Numbered from the stretch's first letter, positions 50,707-59,478 are shown. The stretch: DNA of 64,000 nucleotides from Prauserella_A sp040635515 (GCA_040635515.1 JBEYHY010000001.1:930001-994000), one strand, 5' to 3'. The notes: generated by a model from the letters alone, not told the origin. Numbers and translations are program-made.

Positions 50707-52118
50707 CCGACGAGGTGTGCCTGTGGACGGCGGCCGAGCAGGCGGCGGCGATCCGCGAGCGGACCATCAGCGCGCGCGAGCTCGTGCGCGCCCACCTTGA
50801 TCGCATCGAGCGGATCAACCCCTCGGTCAACGCGATCGTCACCGTGGTGGCCGAGCAGGCGATGGGCGCGGCGAAGGCCGCCGACGAGCGGACGGCACGC
50901 GGCGAGCACACCGGGCCGCTGCACGGGCTTCCGGTGGCCCACAAGGATCTGCACCTCACTGCTGGAATCCGCACGACGTTCGGCTCACCCGCGATGGCCG
51001 GTCACGTACCCGACACCGACGACCTCGTGGTGACGCGGCTGCGGCAAGCCGGTGCGATCACCATCGGCAAGACCAACACGCCGGAGTTCGGCGCGGGATC
51101 GCACACGTTCAACCCGGTATTCGGCATCACCCGCAACCCCTACGACCTGACCCGCACTGCGGGAGGCAGCAGCGGTGGCGCGGCCGCGGCACTCGCCTGT
51201 GGACTCCAGCCGGTCGCCGACGGAAGCGACATGGGTGGGTCGTTGCGCAATCCCGCCGCCTTCTGCAACGTCGTGGGACTGCGCCCTTCGCCGGGCAGGG
51301 TACCGAGCTGGCCCTCGGCGCTGCCGTGGTCGTCGCTGAGCGTGCAGGGACCGATGGCGAGAACCGTCACCGACGTCGCGCTGACCCTGTCAGTTCTGGC
51401 GGGGCCGGACGCACGCGATCCGGTGTCGCTGAGCGAAGCGGGCGCGGTGTTCGCACCGCCGCCGGAGCCGGAGGTGAGCGGCCTGAGGCTCGCCTGGTCG
51501 CCTGATCTCGGTGGCCTCGTCGACGTCGAGGACGAGATACTCGACGTGCTCGAACCACGCATCCGCCTCTTCGAGCGGCTCGGTTGCACCCTCAGTCGCG
51601 ACTGCCCTGACTTCACCGGAGCGGATGAGGTGTTCCGGGTCCTTCGCGCATGGCGTTTTCACCACGTACACGGGAAACTGGTCGCCGAGCACCCCGAGCT
51701 GGTGAAGGAAACCCTGCGGGACAACGCGGCCTACGGCGGCACACTGTCCGGTTCGGACCTCGCGCGGGCGGAGGAGCGCAGAACCGGATTGTTCCACCGG
51801 ATGCGGGAGTTCTTCACGCGCTACGACGCGTTGCTGCTGCCGGTGACCCAGGTGTTGCCGTTCCCGGTCGAATGGGAGTACCCGGATAAGGTCGCCGGTG
51901 CCGGTCAGCCGGATTACCTGTCCTGGATGAGATCCTGCTATTTCGTGTCCACTGTGGGCAATCCGGCGCTTTCGGTTCCCTCCGGTTTCTCGGCGAGCGG
52001 GCTGCCTGTGGGATTGCAGATCGTCGGCCCGCATCGCGGCGAGCTCACGGTACTGAGGGTGGGGCGGGCCTTTGAGGCGGAGACCGAATTCTGGCGCCAC
52101 GCCCCACCCGTCGCATGA
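50703..52118 (+). CDS. Amidase (amidase-signature family)
   Basis: 471 residues. The Ser-cisSer-Lys triad is clear: Lys81 in HGLPVAHKDLH, the Gly/Ser-rich signature TAGGSSGGAAAALACG, and the nucleophile Ser180 in DGSDMGGSLRNPA. Hydrolyses an amide to acid and ammonia in the cytosol; the substrate is not readable from the sequence. The ATG overlaps the MFS stop (ATGA), suggesting an uptake-and-hydrolysis pair. It converges with the Cmx-like gene four bases away. Confidence 0.94.
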   Translation: MTDEVCLWTAAEQAAAIRERTISARELVRAHLDRIERINPSVNAIVTVVAEQAMGAAKAADERTARGEHTGPLHGLPVAHKDLHLTAGIRTTFGSPAMAGHVPDTDDLVVTRLRQAGAITIGKTNTPEFGAGSHTFNPVFGITRNPYDLTRTAGGSSGGAAAALACGLQPVADGSDMGGSLRNPAAFCNVVGLRPSPGRVPSWPSALPWSSLSVQGPMARTVTDVALTLSVLAGPDARDPVSLSEAGAVFAPPPEPEVSGLRLAWSPDLGGLVDVEDEILDVLEPRIRLFERLGCTLSRDCPDFTGADEVFRVLRAWRFHHVHGKLVAEHPELVKETLRDNAAYGGTLSGSDLARAEERRTGLFHRMREFFTRYDALLLPVTQVLPFPVEWEYPDKVAGAGQPDYLSWMRSCYFVSTVGNPALSVPSGFSASGLPVGLQIVGPHRGELTVLRVGRAFEAETEFWRHAPPVA

Positions 52119-52122
52119 CGGT

Positions 52123-53298
52123 TCAGCCGCCCGCTGTCTTCACGCGTGCCGAGAGCGGTCGTCGTGCGGTCACCGCGCTCGCGGCGACCAGCAGCGCGAC
52201 ACCGACGAGCGCAGCGCTGACCCACAGCGGCGACCGGTAGCCGAATCCGCTCGCGATCGCCCAGCCACCCGCCCACGGGCCGATGGCGGCACCGACGTTG
52301 AACGCCGCCGTGGCGAACGCGCCGCCGAGCCGGGGTGCCTCGGCCGCCGTGTACAGCACCCTCGCGATGAGCGTCGAGCCGACGGCGAACGACAGCGTTC
52401 CCTGTGCCAGGGTCAGCACCACAACGGCAACGAGCTGCCCTGCCAGCAACGCGAACAGCGCCCAGCCCGCGACGAGTGCCACCGCGCCGATCACGAGCAG
52501 CCGGGCCGGATGCCCGTCGGCGATCCTGCCACCGATGGTGACGCCCGCGAACGAACCGATCCCGAACAACGCGAGCAGCACGGGAATCCAGCCATGACCC
52601 AGTCCCGTGACGTCGGTGACGAGTGGCGCGAGATAGGTGAACGTGCAGAAGGTCGCGCCGTTGACCAGCGCCCCCAGCGTCAGTACGACAAGCAGCCTCG
52701 GCCTGCGCAGCGCCCGCAGCTCGGCGCGCGCGCCCTCGGACGGTTCCGGTTCATCTGTCACCGTCACCGAGCGCAGGACCGCGACCAGCGCGGGCAGCGA
52801 GATCAGCACGACAGCCCAGAACGCCGAACGCCAGCCCCACAGCTGACCGAGAACGGCACCAGCGGGCACACCCACGACGCAGGCCAGCGTGACCCCGCCC
52901 AGCAGAACGGCGGTGGCTTTGCCCTTCCGGGCCGGCGCGACGATGCTCGCCGCGGTCGCCAGAGCCACGGCGAGGAAACCGGCATTGGCGAGCGCGCCCG
53001 CGACCCTGGTCATGAGCAGTACCGCGAAGTCGGTGGTCAGCGCGCCGATGACGTGCACGGCAATGAACACCCCGAGGAAGATCAGCAGCGCGCGGCGGCG
53101 CGGCCAGCGCAGGCTCAGGATGGCCATCAGCGGCGCGCCGACGATCATTCCCACGGCGAAGGCCGACGTCAGTGATCCGGCGGCGGGGATGGACACCGCG
53201 AGATCGCGGGCGATGCCGGGGACCAGCCCCGACAGCATGAACTCCGAGGTGCCCTGTGCGAACACCGCGAGTCCCAGCAGGTACAGCGCGAACGGCAT
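52123..53298 (-). CDS. cmx: Cmx/CmrA-like chloramphenicol efflux MFS transporter
   Basis: 391 residues, 12 helices. The N-terminus MPFALYLLGLAVFAQGTSEF and MLSGLVPGIARDLAVS match the Cmx/CmrA drug:H+ antiporters as I remember them, and the DHA1-type loop LSLRWPRRRALL is present. Likely an intrinsic phenicol exporter, although relatives export other compounds. ATG 53298 was chosen because GGAG sits seven bases upstream and family members start there. I looked for, but did not find, an attenuation leader peptide. Confidence 0.85.
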   Translation of the reverse strand: MPFALYLLGLAVFAQGTSEFMLSGLVPGIARDLAVSIPAAGSLTSAFAVGMIVGAPLMAILSLRWPRRRALLIFLGVFIAVHVIGALTTDFAVLLMTRVAGALANAGFLAVALATAASIVAPARKGKATAVLLGGVTLACVVGVPAGAVLGQLWGWRSAFWAVVLISLPALVAVLRSVTVTDEPEPSEGARAELRALRRPRLLVVLTLGALVNGATFCTFTYLAPLVTDVTGLGHGWIPVLLALFGIGSFAGVTIGGRIADGHPARLLVIGAVALVAGWALFALLAGQLVAVVVLTLAQGTLSFAVGSTLIARVLYTAAEAPRLGGAFATAAFNVGAAIGPWAGGWAIASGFGYRSPLWVSAALVGVALLVAASAVTARRPLSARVKTAGG

Positions 53299-53706
53299 GA
53301 CAAGACTCCGCAATCATCGAATAGGCGGGCGGCATCGGCCGCGCTCGACCGGCCACAAAGGGCGGTTCGGCGCGGCTTACCGCCGGGAGAAAACGGCATC
53401 GCGGCGGGATGGATCACGCGGCGATGGGGGAGAGCCCTTGCTTCGATGTGCCGATGGCGGGACCCGCCGCGATCGCCCTCACGGGCACGCGGTCAGGTTC
53501 GCGTCGTTGTCGCGGGCGCCACCGGTGCACACCGGTGGCTGGCGTCTGGACGCCTCGGGGCTGGACATGTGCCGGAGCCTAACGGCCCGGCGAGAAACCC
53601 GTCCACCCGATAACGCAGGCGTCGGCTGTCCGGATTCTGAACACCCGGCTGCCCGGGCTGGCACCTACCTTCGAGAGCAGGTGACCGGCGACCAAGGAGG
53701 CTCGAC
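53299..53706. other. 408-base intergenic region between the Cmx-like and luciferase-like genes
   Basis: Divergent regulatory space. I see no credible gene. It holds the 22-base palindrome listed separately and a strong AAGGAGG ribosome site for the gene at 53707. Short frames on the minus strand overlap the Cmx-like gene and lack any recognisable leader-peptide arrangement. Confidence 0.6.
53518..53539. promoter_or_regulatory. 22-base palindrome (GCCACCGGTG / CACCGGTGGC)
   Basis: Ten-base perfect arms around a CA centre, roughly 170 bases before the luciferase-like gene and 220 bases from the Cmx-like start. Could be an operator for either gene or a cruciform/terminator; it has no T tract and no adjacent regulator gene. 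Confidence 0.4.
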
Positions 53707-54888
53707 ATGTCCAGGCTGCGGTTCGGGGTGTTCCTGGCTCCCTTCCACCCGGCGGGCGAGAACCCGACGCTCGCTTTGCAACGGGATCTCCGGCTCGTCA
53801 GCCACCTCGACGACCTGGGATACGACGAGGCGTGGATCGGTGAGCACCACTCGGCGGGCAGCGAGATCATCGCCTCACCGGAGATCTTCATCGCCGCGGC
53901 GGCCGAGCGCACGAAGCGGATCAAACTGGGAACGGGAGTCACCTCGGTCAGCTATCACAACCCGCTGTGGGTCGCGGACCGGATGGTGCTGCTCGATCAC
54001 CTGACCAGGGGCCGCACCATGCTGGGTCTCGGGCCGGGTTCGCTGCCGACCGACTCGGCCATGATCGGGCTCGATCCGACCGACACACGAGAACTGCTGG
54101 ACGTCAACCTCGACCTCATCATGCGGTTGCTCTCCGGTGAAACGGTCACCGAGCGGACCAAGACGCACAACCTGGTGGAAGCCCGGCTCCAGCTGCGGCC
54201 CTACACCGAGCCGTGTTTCGACATCGCGGTCGCCGCCGTCGCCTCGCCGACCGGGCCACGCCTGGCTGGCCGCCACGGCATCGGATTGCTCTCGATCGGC
54301 GCGACGCTGACCAAGGAGGGCTTCGACGCGCTGGCCCATCACTGGAACGTCGTCACAGAACGGGCGGCGCACTTCGGCAGGGAGGAACCCGATCGCTCGG
54401 GCTGGCGCCTCGTCGGGCTCATGCACGTCGCCGAGACGCGCGAACAGGCTTATCGCGATGTCGAGCACGGCATCGAGCAGTGGTTCCGCTACTTCCAGAA
54501 AGTCGCGGCCTTCCCGCAGATGGCCGTCGAAGGCGGCAACCTCAGGGAGATGATCGACTATGTCAACGAAGCCGGCATCGGCGCGATCGGGACACCCGAG
54601 GATGCCAGAGCGCAGGTGCAGCGGCTGCGGGAGCAGTCGGGCGGGTTCGGCGCCATGCTGATGCTCAGCCACGAGTGGGCCAACCCCGAGGCGACCCGCC
54701 GGTCGTACGAACTCATCGCCCAGCACGTGATGCCGCATTTCCAGGGTGGGCCCACGACGCACGCGGAATCGACGCTTCGCGCGAAACGCGACGCGTCGGA
54801 TACCAGGGAAGGGCACGCGCAAGCCCAGGTCGCGGCCGTCGGCCACATGACGGACAAGTACGCGAAGGAGGTCGCCGACAGCCATTGA
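53707..54888 (+). CDS. LLM-class flavin-dependent oxidoreductase
   Basis: 393 residues, bacterial-luciferase fold. RLRFGVFLAPFHPAGENP, DDLGYDEAWIGEHHSAG, TKRIKLGTGVTSVSYHNPLW and DHLTRGRTMLGLGPGSLPTD mark the FMN-type group that includes limonene and alkanal monooxygenase-like enzymes. Probably reduced-flavin-dependent oxygenation, needing a separate flavin reductase; the substrate is unknown. ATG preceded by AAGGAGG. The 40-residue C-terminal tail is polar. A 21-bp repeat array begins 14 bases past the stop. Confidence 0.9.
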   Translation: MSRLRFGVFLAPFHPAGENPTLALQRDLRLVSHLDDLGYDEAWIGEHHSAGSEIIASPEIFIAAAAERTKRIKLGTGVTSVSYHNPLWVADRMVLLDHLTRGRTMLGLGPGSLPTDSAMIGLDPTDTRELLDVNLDLIMRLLSGETVTERTKTHNLVEARLQLRPYTEPCFDIAVAAVASPTGPRLAGRHGIGLLSIGATLTKEGFDALAHHWNVVTERAAHFGREEPDRSGWRLVGLMHVAETREQAYRDVEHGIEQWFRYFQKVAAFPQMAVEGGNLREMIDYVNEAGIGAIGTPEDARAQVQRLREQSGGFGAMLMLSHEWANPEATRRSYELIAQHVMPHFQGGPTTHAESTLRAKRDASDTREGHAQAQVAAVGHMTDKYAKEVADSH

Positions 54889-54902
54889 GACACCAGGCGC
54901 CC

Positions 54903-54986
54903 CCGCGCGAGTCCCCCGCCCAGGACGCCGAGATCTGCATTCAGGACACCGAGTTCGGCACTCGGGACGGCGAGATCCGCATTCAC
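54903..54986. repeat. 21-bp tandem repeat array C (4 units)
   Basis: Four 21-base units of the same family as arrays A and B: first unit CGCGAGTCCCCCGCCCAG, then GACGCCGAGATCTGCATTCA-type units, ending GACGGCGAGATCCGCATTCA with C-GG after it. First and last units match the borders of array A in order and orientation. It lies in the 228-base gap between the luciferase-like gene and the M24 peptidase, 40 kb from A and B. Confidence 0.9.
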
Positions 54987-55116
54987 GGCGGCGGGCCGTT
55001 GTCACCACCACACCGCGACGCGGCCGAAACCACCTGCCTCCGAAACCATCGGTCACCGGAAGCGGGCTCCGGCTAGGCTGCGCGGTGGAGCACCGACCCG
55101 CGAAAGGCCGTTCACC

Positions 55117-56292
55117 TTGCCTACTGCGCCAGCCACACCCGAACACCCGGACCGGCCTGCTTGGCAGGTGAGCGAGCCGGCTTTTCCCGCCATCGACTAC
55201 CGCTCGCGGTTGCACCGGTTGCGCGAGCTGGCCGAGCTGGACTCCGGCACCGCGCTGTACGTGGCCGATCTGACCAACATCCGGTACCTCTGCGGCTTCG
55301 CGGGAAGCGCCGGAGTGCTGCTGGTACGCGCGGAGTCGGCCGCGCTCGTGGCCGACGGCAGGTACGAGGAGCTGGCGAGGGAGACGACGGCCGAGGCCAG
55401 TGTCGAGGTGGTGCCGATAGTGGCTCGGCGAAGCGACGAGGCCATCGCGGGCGCGTTGCGGGGTATCACGCGGCTGCTGATCGACCCCCGGCAGCTCACC
55501 CTCGACCGCCACGACGAGCTGGCCAAAGCGTTGCCCGGGGTGGAACTCGGGAAGGCGCGCGGCCTGCCGGAGCGGCTGCGGCTGGTCAAGGACGATGCCG
55601 AGATCGCGAGAATCGGCGCGGCGGCGAGGATCGCGCAGGAGGCGTTCTTCGCCACCGCGCCGCTGCTGGCAGAGCGGCCGACCGAGCTGGAGTTCGCCTC
55701 GGAGCTGGAAACGCGGATGAAAAAGCTGGGAGCCGAGGGCATCGCGTTCCCCAGCATCGTCGCTTCGGGGGAGAACAGTTCCAAGCCGCACGCCCATCCC
55801 GGGGCACGGGTGATCGGCGAAGGGGAGCCGGTGATCGTCGACTTCGGGGCGCTCGTGGACGGCTACCACTCCGACATCACGCGCACCGTGTGGGTCGGCG
55901 AGCCCGCACCGAGGTTCCGGCCGATCATCGCCGCGGCCCACGATGCCTATACGAGCGGGGTCGGCGCCATCCGCGACGGGGTGACGCACGCGTCGATCGA
56001 CAGGGCGTGCAGGGATGCCATGATCCGGCACGGGTTCACGGACCCGCCGCTGCATCCTTCCGGGCACAGCGTCGGTCTCGCCATTCACGAGCGGCCTTAT
56101 CTCAGCGAGGACGCCGGGGAACCGGTGGGCACCGGCTACGTGGTGACCGTCGAACCCGGTGTCTACGTCCCCGGTGTCGGCGGCGCGAGGGTCGAGGACA
56201 CGATCCTCGTCGGCGAGGACGGCCCTCGTGTCCTTTCCGCGGGCAAGCCCGCGCGGCCGGTGGAGGGAATCGGCGGGCTGCTCGCGCCGTGA
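55117..56292 (+). CDS. M24 family peptidase (Xaa-Pro aminopeptidase-like)
   Basis: 391 residues: an N-terminal creatinase-like domain (RLHRLRELAELDSGTALYVA) and a pita-bread catalytic domain. The five metal ligands are present: two Asp in VIVDFGALVDGYHSDITRT, His in LHPSGHSVGLAIHERPYL, and two Glu in TVEPGVYVPG and GARVEDTILV. Probably removes N-terminal residues before proline in the cytosol. TTG start, GAAAGG about nine bases upstream; a TAGGCT box at 55074 is a likely -10. Confidence 0.93.
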   Translation: MPTAPATPEHPDRPAWQVSEPAFPAIDYRSRLHRLRELAELDSGTALYVADLTNIRYLCGFAGSAGVLLVRAESAALVADGRYEELARETTAEASVEVVPIVARRSDEAIAGALRGITRLLIDPRQLTLDRHDELAKALPGVELGKARGLPERLRLVKDDAEIARIGAAARIAQEAFFATAPLLAERPTELEFASELETRMKKLGAEGIAFPSIVASGENSSKPHAHPGARVIGEGEPVIVDFGALVDGYHSDITRTVWVGEPAPRFRPIIAAAHDAYTSGVGAIRDGVTHASIDRACRDAMIRHGFTDPPLHPSGHSVGLAIHERPYLSEDAGEPVGTGYVVTVEPGVYVPGVGGARVEDTILVGEDGPRVLSAGKPARPVEGIGGLLAP

Positions 56293-56299
56293 GCGACGG

Positions 56300-56512
56300 T
56301 TACCCGGCGTCCGTGCCCGCCTGGTCGTGATCGGCCTTGGCCCTGTGCGCGGCTTCCCTCATTTCGATGAGGTCGGTCAGCCAGTCGCCCGTTTCGCGGG
56401 CGATGTCGCGCACGGCACCGGTCACGATGGTCGCGATGTTGCCCACGTGTGTCGCCGCCGATTCGGTCAGCACCTGCACCGTGTCCTTGCCGCTTTCGAA
56501 CTGACCCACCAT
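56300..56512 (-). CDS. Small amphipathic protein downstream of the desaturase
   Basis: 70 residues, mostly helical with an alternating pattern (TVQVLTESAATHVGNIATIV, ETGDWLTDLIEMREAAHRAK), no membrane helix. ATG 56512, ten bases after the desaturase stop, so probably the last gene of that operon. No family recognised. Codon use looks like its neighbours. It could be a small subunit or regulator of the desaturase system, or unrelated. Confidence 0.65.
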   Translation of the reverse strand: MVGQFESGKDTVQVLTESAATHVGNIATIVTGAVRDIARETGDWLTDLIEMREAAHRAKADHDQAGTDAG

Positions 56513-56522
56513 GTCGCCCGCC

Positions 56523-57644
56523 CTACGCCGCTTCGAGGTTCCGGTCGCCGTCGAGCGTAGTCGGCCGTCGTGTCGCCGCGCTGCCCCCGCCGGGCAGTGC
56601 CAGCGTGATGATCTTCTTGGCGACGGAGAACAGTTGCTTGTGCAGGGGTCCGGTGTTGTAGGGGAGTCCGTACTTCGCGCAGATCGCCTTGACCTCGCCC
56701 GCGATCTTCGGGTACCGGCGGGCGGGGATGTCGGGGAAGAGGTGGTGCTCGATCTGATGGGACAGATTGCCGGACAGGATGTGGAAGAGCGGGCCGCCGG
56801 TGATGTTGGCCGAGCCGAGAATCTGCCGCAGGTACCACTGACCTCTGGTCTCGTTTTCCGTTTCGGCTTCGGAGAAGCTCTCCACGTCCGCGGGAAAGTG
56901 GCCGCAGAAGATAATGGCGAAGGCCCACAGGTTACGCGCGACGTTCGCCGAGGCGTTGCCGAGCAGCGTCAGTGGGGCCAGCGGGCCGGTCAGCAGCGGG
57001 AACACCACGTAGTCCTTGCCGACCTGGCGTGCGGCTTTGCGCAGCATCCTCGCCCGGACCTCGGTGAACTCCGACCACTTGCGCTCGCCCTTGACGATCC
57101 GGTCGAACTCCAGGTCGTGCAGCATGACGCCCCACTGGAAGACGAACGCGAGCACGGCGGCGTAGAGCGGATTGCCCAGGTAGTACGGATGCCACGGTTG
57201 CGCGGGGTCGATACGCAGGATGCCGTAGCCGACGTCGCGGTCCTTGTCGACGATGTTGGTGTAGGTGTGGTGGATGTAGTTGTGGGAGTGCCGCCAGTTC
57301 TCCGATGGCGCGACGGTGTCCCACTCGAAGCGCTGGGAACTCAGCGCGGGGTCCTTGGTCCAGTCGTACTGGCCGTGCATGACGTTGTGGCCGATCTCCA
57401 TGTTGTCGAGGATTTTCGACAGCGACAGCGCGGTGACACCGGCCAGCCAGGCCGGAGGGAGGAATCCGGCGAACAGTAGCGCTCTTCCGGCGACTTCGAG
57501 GCCGCGCTGGGCCTTGATGACCCTGGTGATGTAGTCGACGTCTTCCTTGCCGAGGTCGGCGAGGACGCGCAGGCGCAGCGCGTCCAGTTCCTTGCCGAAT
57601 TCCTCGACCTGGCCGGGGGTGAGCCGGTCCTGTAGTCCGGTCAT
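56523..57644 (-). CDS. desA3: Membrane fatty-acid desaturase (DesA3-type)
   Basis: 373 residues, diiron acyl-desaturase with hydrophobic hairpins. The three His boxes are intact: EIGHNVMHGQYD, NWRHSHNYIHHTYTN and NLSHQIEHHLFPD. The pattern and the upstream reductase partner match Rv3229c (DesA3) and Rv3230c, which make oleoyl from stearoyl-CoA. ATG with AGGAG five bases upstream, 21 bases after the reductase stop. Regulation probably comes from the divergent FabR/DesT-like repressor. Confidence 0.92.
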   Translation of the reverse strand: MTGLQDRLTPGQVEEFGKELDALRLRVLADLGKEDVDYITRVIKAQRGLEVAGRALLFAGFLPPAWLAGVTALSLSKILDNMEIGHNVMHGQYDWTKDPALSSQRFEWDTVAPSENWRHSHNYIHHTYTNIVDKDRDVGYGILRIDPAQPWHPYYLGNPLYAAVLAFVFQWGVMLHDLEFDRIVKGERKWSEFTEVRARMLRKAARQVGKDYVVFPLLTGPLAPLTLLGNASANVARNLWAFAIIFCGHFPADVESFSEAETENETRGQWYLRQILGSANITGGPLFHILSGNLSHQIEHHLFPDIPARRYPKIAGEVKAICAKYGLPYNTGPLHKQLFSVAKKIITLALPGGGSAATRRPTTLDGDRNLEAA

Positions 57645-57665
57645 GGCAACTCCTGGAAGTCGGTT

Positions 57666-58736
57666 CTAGCAGTCGATTTCGACGTCGCCGAGTGGAACGG
57701 AGACGCAGAGCTGGATGTCCTCGTCGGTTTCGGAACAGGTGCCGCCCGTTTTCACATTGCGCACCGTTCCCCGGGTTTTCCTTTGTGTGCAGGAATAACA
57801 GATGCCCATGCGGCAGCCGTGGTCGAGCGAGAGCCCGGCCGCCTCAGCCTGGTCGAGCAATGGGAGACCGGAGTTGCCGACCTCGGTGCCCGTTCTGGCG
57901 AACCGCACCCGGCCGTCCACAGTGGTCTCTTCGGCGGGGAGGACCGGAGTCGCGGCGGTGAACTGTTCGGTGTGCAGCTGTTCACTCAAGCCATCGGCGG
58001 CGTAGATCTCACCGACCGCTGCCATGAGCGGCGGCGGGCCGCAGACGTAGGCGGCCGCCTCCCGGTACCACGGCGCGGCGAAAGCGAGATGTTCCCTCGT
58101 GCAGTGCCCTCGCAGGTCACCGCCCGTTGTCCTGGGATACCCGCGCAGGAAGCGGACGCCGCGGCGCCGAGCGAGCGCAGTCAGTTCGGCGAGGCCGGGG
58201 ATGTCCCCTGGGCCGTTCGCGTAGTGCACAAAGGCGATCTCGCCTTCGTGTTCCTCGTCGGCGAGTGTGCGCAGCATCGCGAGCACCGGCGTGATCCCGC
58301 TGCCCCCGCTGACGAGCAGCAGCTTTCGTGGCCGGTTGCTCGGCAGTGTGAAATTCCCTTCCGCCGGGGAAAGGCCCACGACGACACCGGGTTTCGCGGT
58401 GCGGAAGAGGTGGCCGGAGACGAGCCCGTCCCGGTGTGCTTTGACGGTGAGTTCGAACGTGCCATCACGGTGCTGCGACGTGCAGGGGGAGTAGCACCGG
58501 GTTCGCCGGACCCCGTCGATGTCGACGGAGAGCCGCACGTACTGGCCCGCGGTGAATCCTTGCCATGCGGCGCTGGGTCTCAGTTCGATGGTGACGGTGT
58601 CGGCGGTCTGCCTGCGCGCCCTGGTGACGATGCCCCTGATCTCGTCGCGCACCAGCATGGGATTGAGCAGTTCGAGGTAGCGGTCGGCGCCGTGCGGGGT
58701 GAGCAGGGCGCCGGCGAGCGCCGTGAGCTTGCCCAT
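57666..58736 (-). CDS. Ferredoxin/ferredoxin reductase fusion, desaturase electron donor (Rv3230c-like)
   Basis: 356 residues from ATG 58736, with GGAAGG six bases upstream; a GTG 36 bases earlier lies in the operator. FAD-binding barrel (QGFTAGQYVRLSVDIDGVRR, RCYSPCTS), an NAD(P)-binding domain (KLLLVSGGSGITPVLAML) and a C-terminal plant-type 2Fe-2S ferredoxin with cluster Cys in DHGCRMGICYSCTQRKTRG and the distal IQLCVSVPLG. Passes electrons from NAD(P)H to the desaturase encoded next. Confidence 0.93.
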   Translation of the reverse strand: MGKLTALAGALLTPHGADRYLELLNPMLVRDEIRGIVTRARRQTADTVTIELRPSAAWQGFTAGQYVRLSVDIDGVRRTRCYSPCTSQHRDGTFELTVKAHRDGLVSGHLFRTAKPGVVVGLSPAEGNFTLPSNRPRKLLLVSGGSGITPVLAMLRTLADEEHEGEIAFVHYANGPGDIPGLAELTALARRRGVRFLRGYPRTTGGDLRGHCTREHLAFAAPWYREAAAYVCGPPPLMAAVGEIYAADGLSEQLHTEQFTAATPVLPAEETTVDGRVRFARTGTEVGNSGLPLLDQAEAAGLSLDHGCRMGICYSCTQRKTRGTVRNVKTGGTCSETDEDIQLCVSVPLGDVEIDC

Positions 58737-58751
58737 CGGAAACCTTCCGTC

Positions 58752-58769
58752 AGTGAACGACTGTGCACT
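58752..58769. promoter_or_regulatory. DesT-like operator upstream of the reductase-desaturase operon
   Basis: AGTGAACGACTGTGCACT, an imperfect palindrome (GTGAAC / GTGCAC), 15-33 bases before the reductase ATG. It resembles the Pseudomonas DesT site as I remember it (AGTGAACGCTTGTTGACT; 14 of 18 positions). The divergent gene encodes a FabR/DesT-type TetR protein, its probable binder. Confidence 0.65.
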
Positions 58770-58841
58770 CAATAATGGGAGTCGTCGACGCGGTGCGCAA
58801 GGTGAAGTGGACTACATCGTGGACGTGCGTACGCTGAGCTG

Positions 58842-59474
58842 GTGACCGAACCCGCGACGCGCAACGAGCGCAAGGAACGAACCCGGCGCGCGCTGCTCGA
58901 CACCGCACTGGAATTGCTCACCGACCGGGGTTTCGCCGGGCTGAGCCTGCGCGAGGTGACGAAAGGCGCGGGCATCGTGCCGACGGCGTTCTATCGCCAC
59001 TTCGCGTCGATGGACGACCTCGGTATCGCGCTGGTCGAGGAGTCGGCGCGTACGTTGCACGAGACCCTGCGGGCCGCCCGCCGCGCGCACGCGGCCTCCG
59101 ATGGCGATGTGATTCCGGTGGCCGTGCGCACGCTGACCGAGCACGTCCGCGCGCACGAGGCGCATTTTCGTTTCCTGGCGCGGCAACGCTATGGCGGTAC
59201 GGATGAGGTGACGCGGGCGATCAGCGTCGAACTGCGGTTGTTCGCCAGCGGGCTCGCCGTCGATCTCGCCAGGTACGACTACCTCAGGGACTGGAGCAAC
59301 GACGATCTGCACATGCTGGCCGAGCTCGTCGTGACGGTCATGCTCGGCACCGTGCTCGACCTGCTCGACGTGCGGGGCGACGGCGAAGCGGAGGCACGCG
59401 TGGCCGCGACCGCCGAGAAGCGGCTACGGCTGATCGGACTCGGCGTGCCGCAATGGCGCAGCACCGAGACCTGA
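58842..59474 (+). CDS. FabR/DesT-like TetR family regulator of fatty-acid desaturation
   Basis: 210 residues. RRALLDTALELLTDRGF, AGLSLREVTKGAGIVPTAFY, RHFASMDDLGIALVEESA are strikingly close to E. coli FabR and P. aeruginosa DesT, which sense the balance of unsaturated and saturated acyl-CoA/ACP. Divergent from the reductase-desaturase operon, with a DesT-like site between them. GTG start lies six bases after TACGCT (58830-58835), a leaderless arrangement. It probably represses desaturation when unsaturated acyl chains are plentiful. Confidence 0.9.
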   Translation: MTEPATRNERKERTRRALLDTALELLTDRGFAGLSLREVTKGAGIVPTAFYRHFASMDDLGIALVEESARTLHETLRAARRAHAASDGDVIPVAVRTLTEHVRAHEAHFRFLARQRYGGTDEVTRAISVELRLFASGLAVDLARYDYLRDWSNDDLHMLAELVVTVMLGTVLDLLDVRGDGEAEARVAATAEKRLRLIGLGVPQWRSTET

Positions 59475-59478
59475 CGGC

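Noticed and set aside
53299..53420. Attenuation leader peptide for the Cmx-like gene
   Set aside because: No short frame with a ribosome site followed by a competing stem-loop could be identified.
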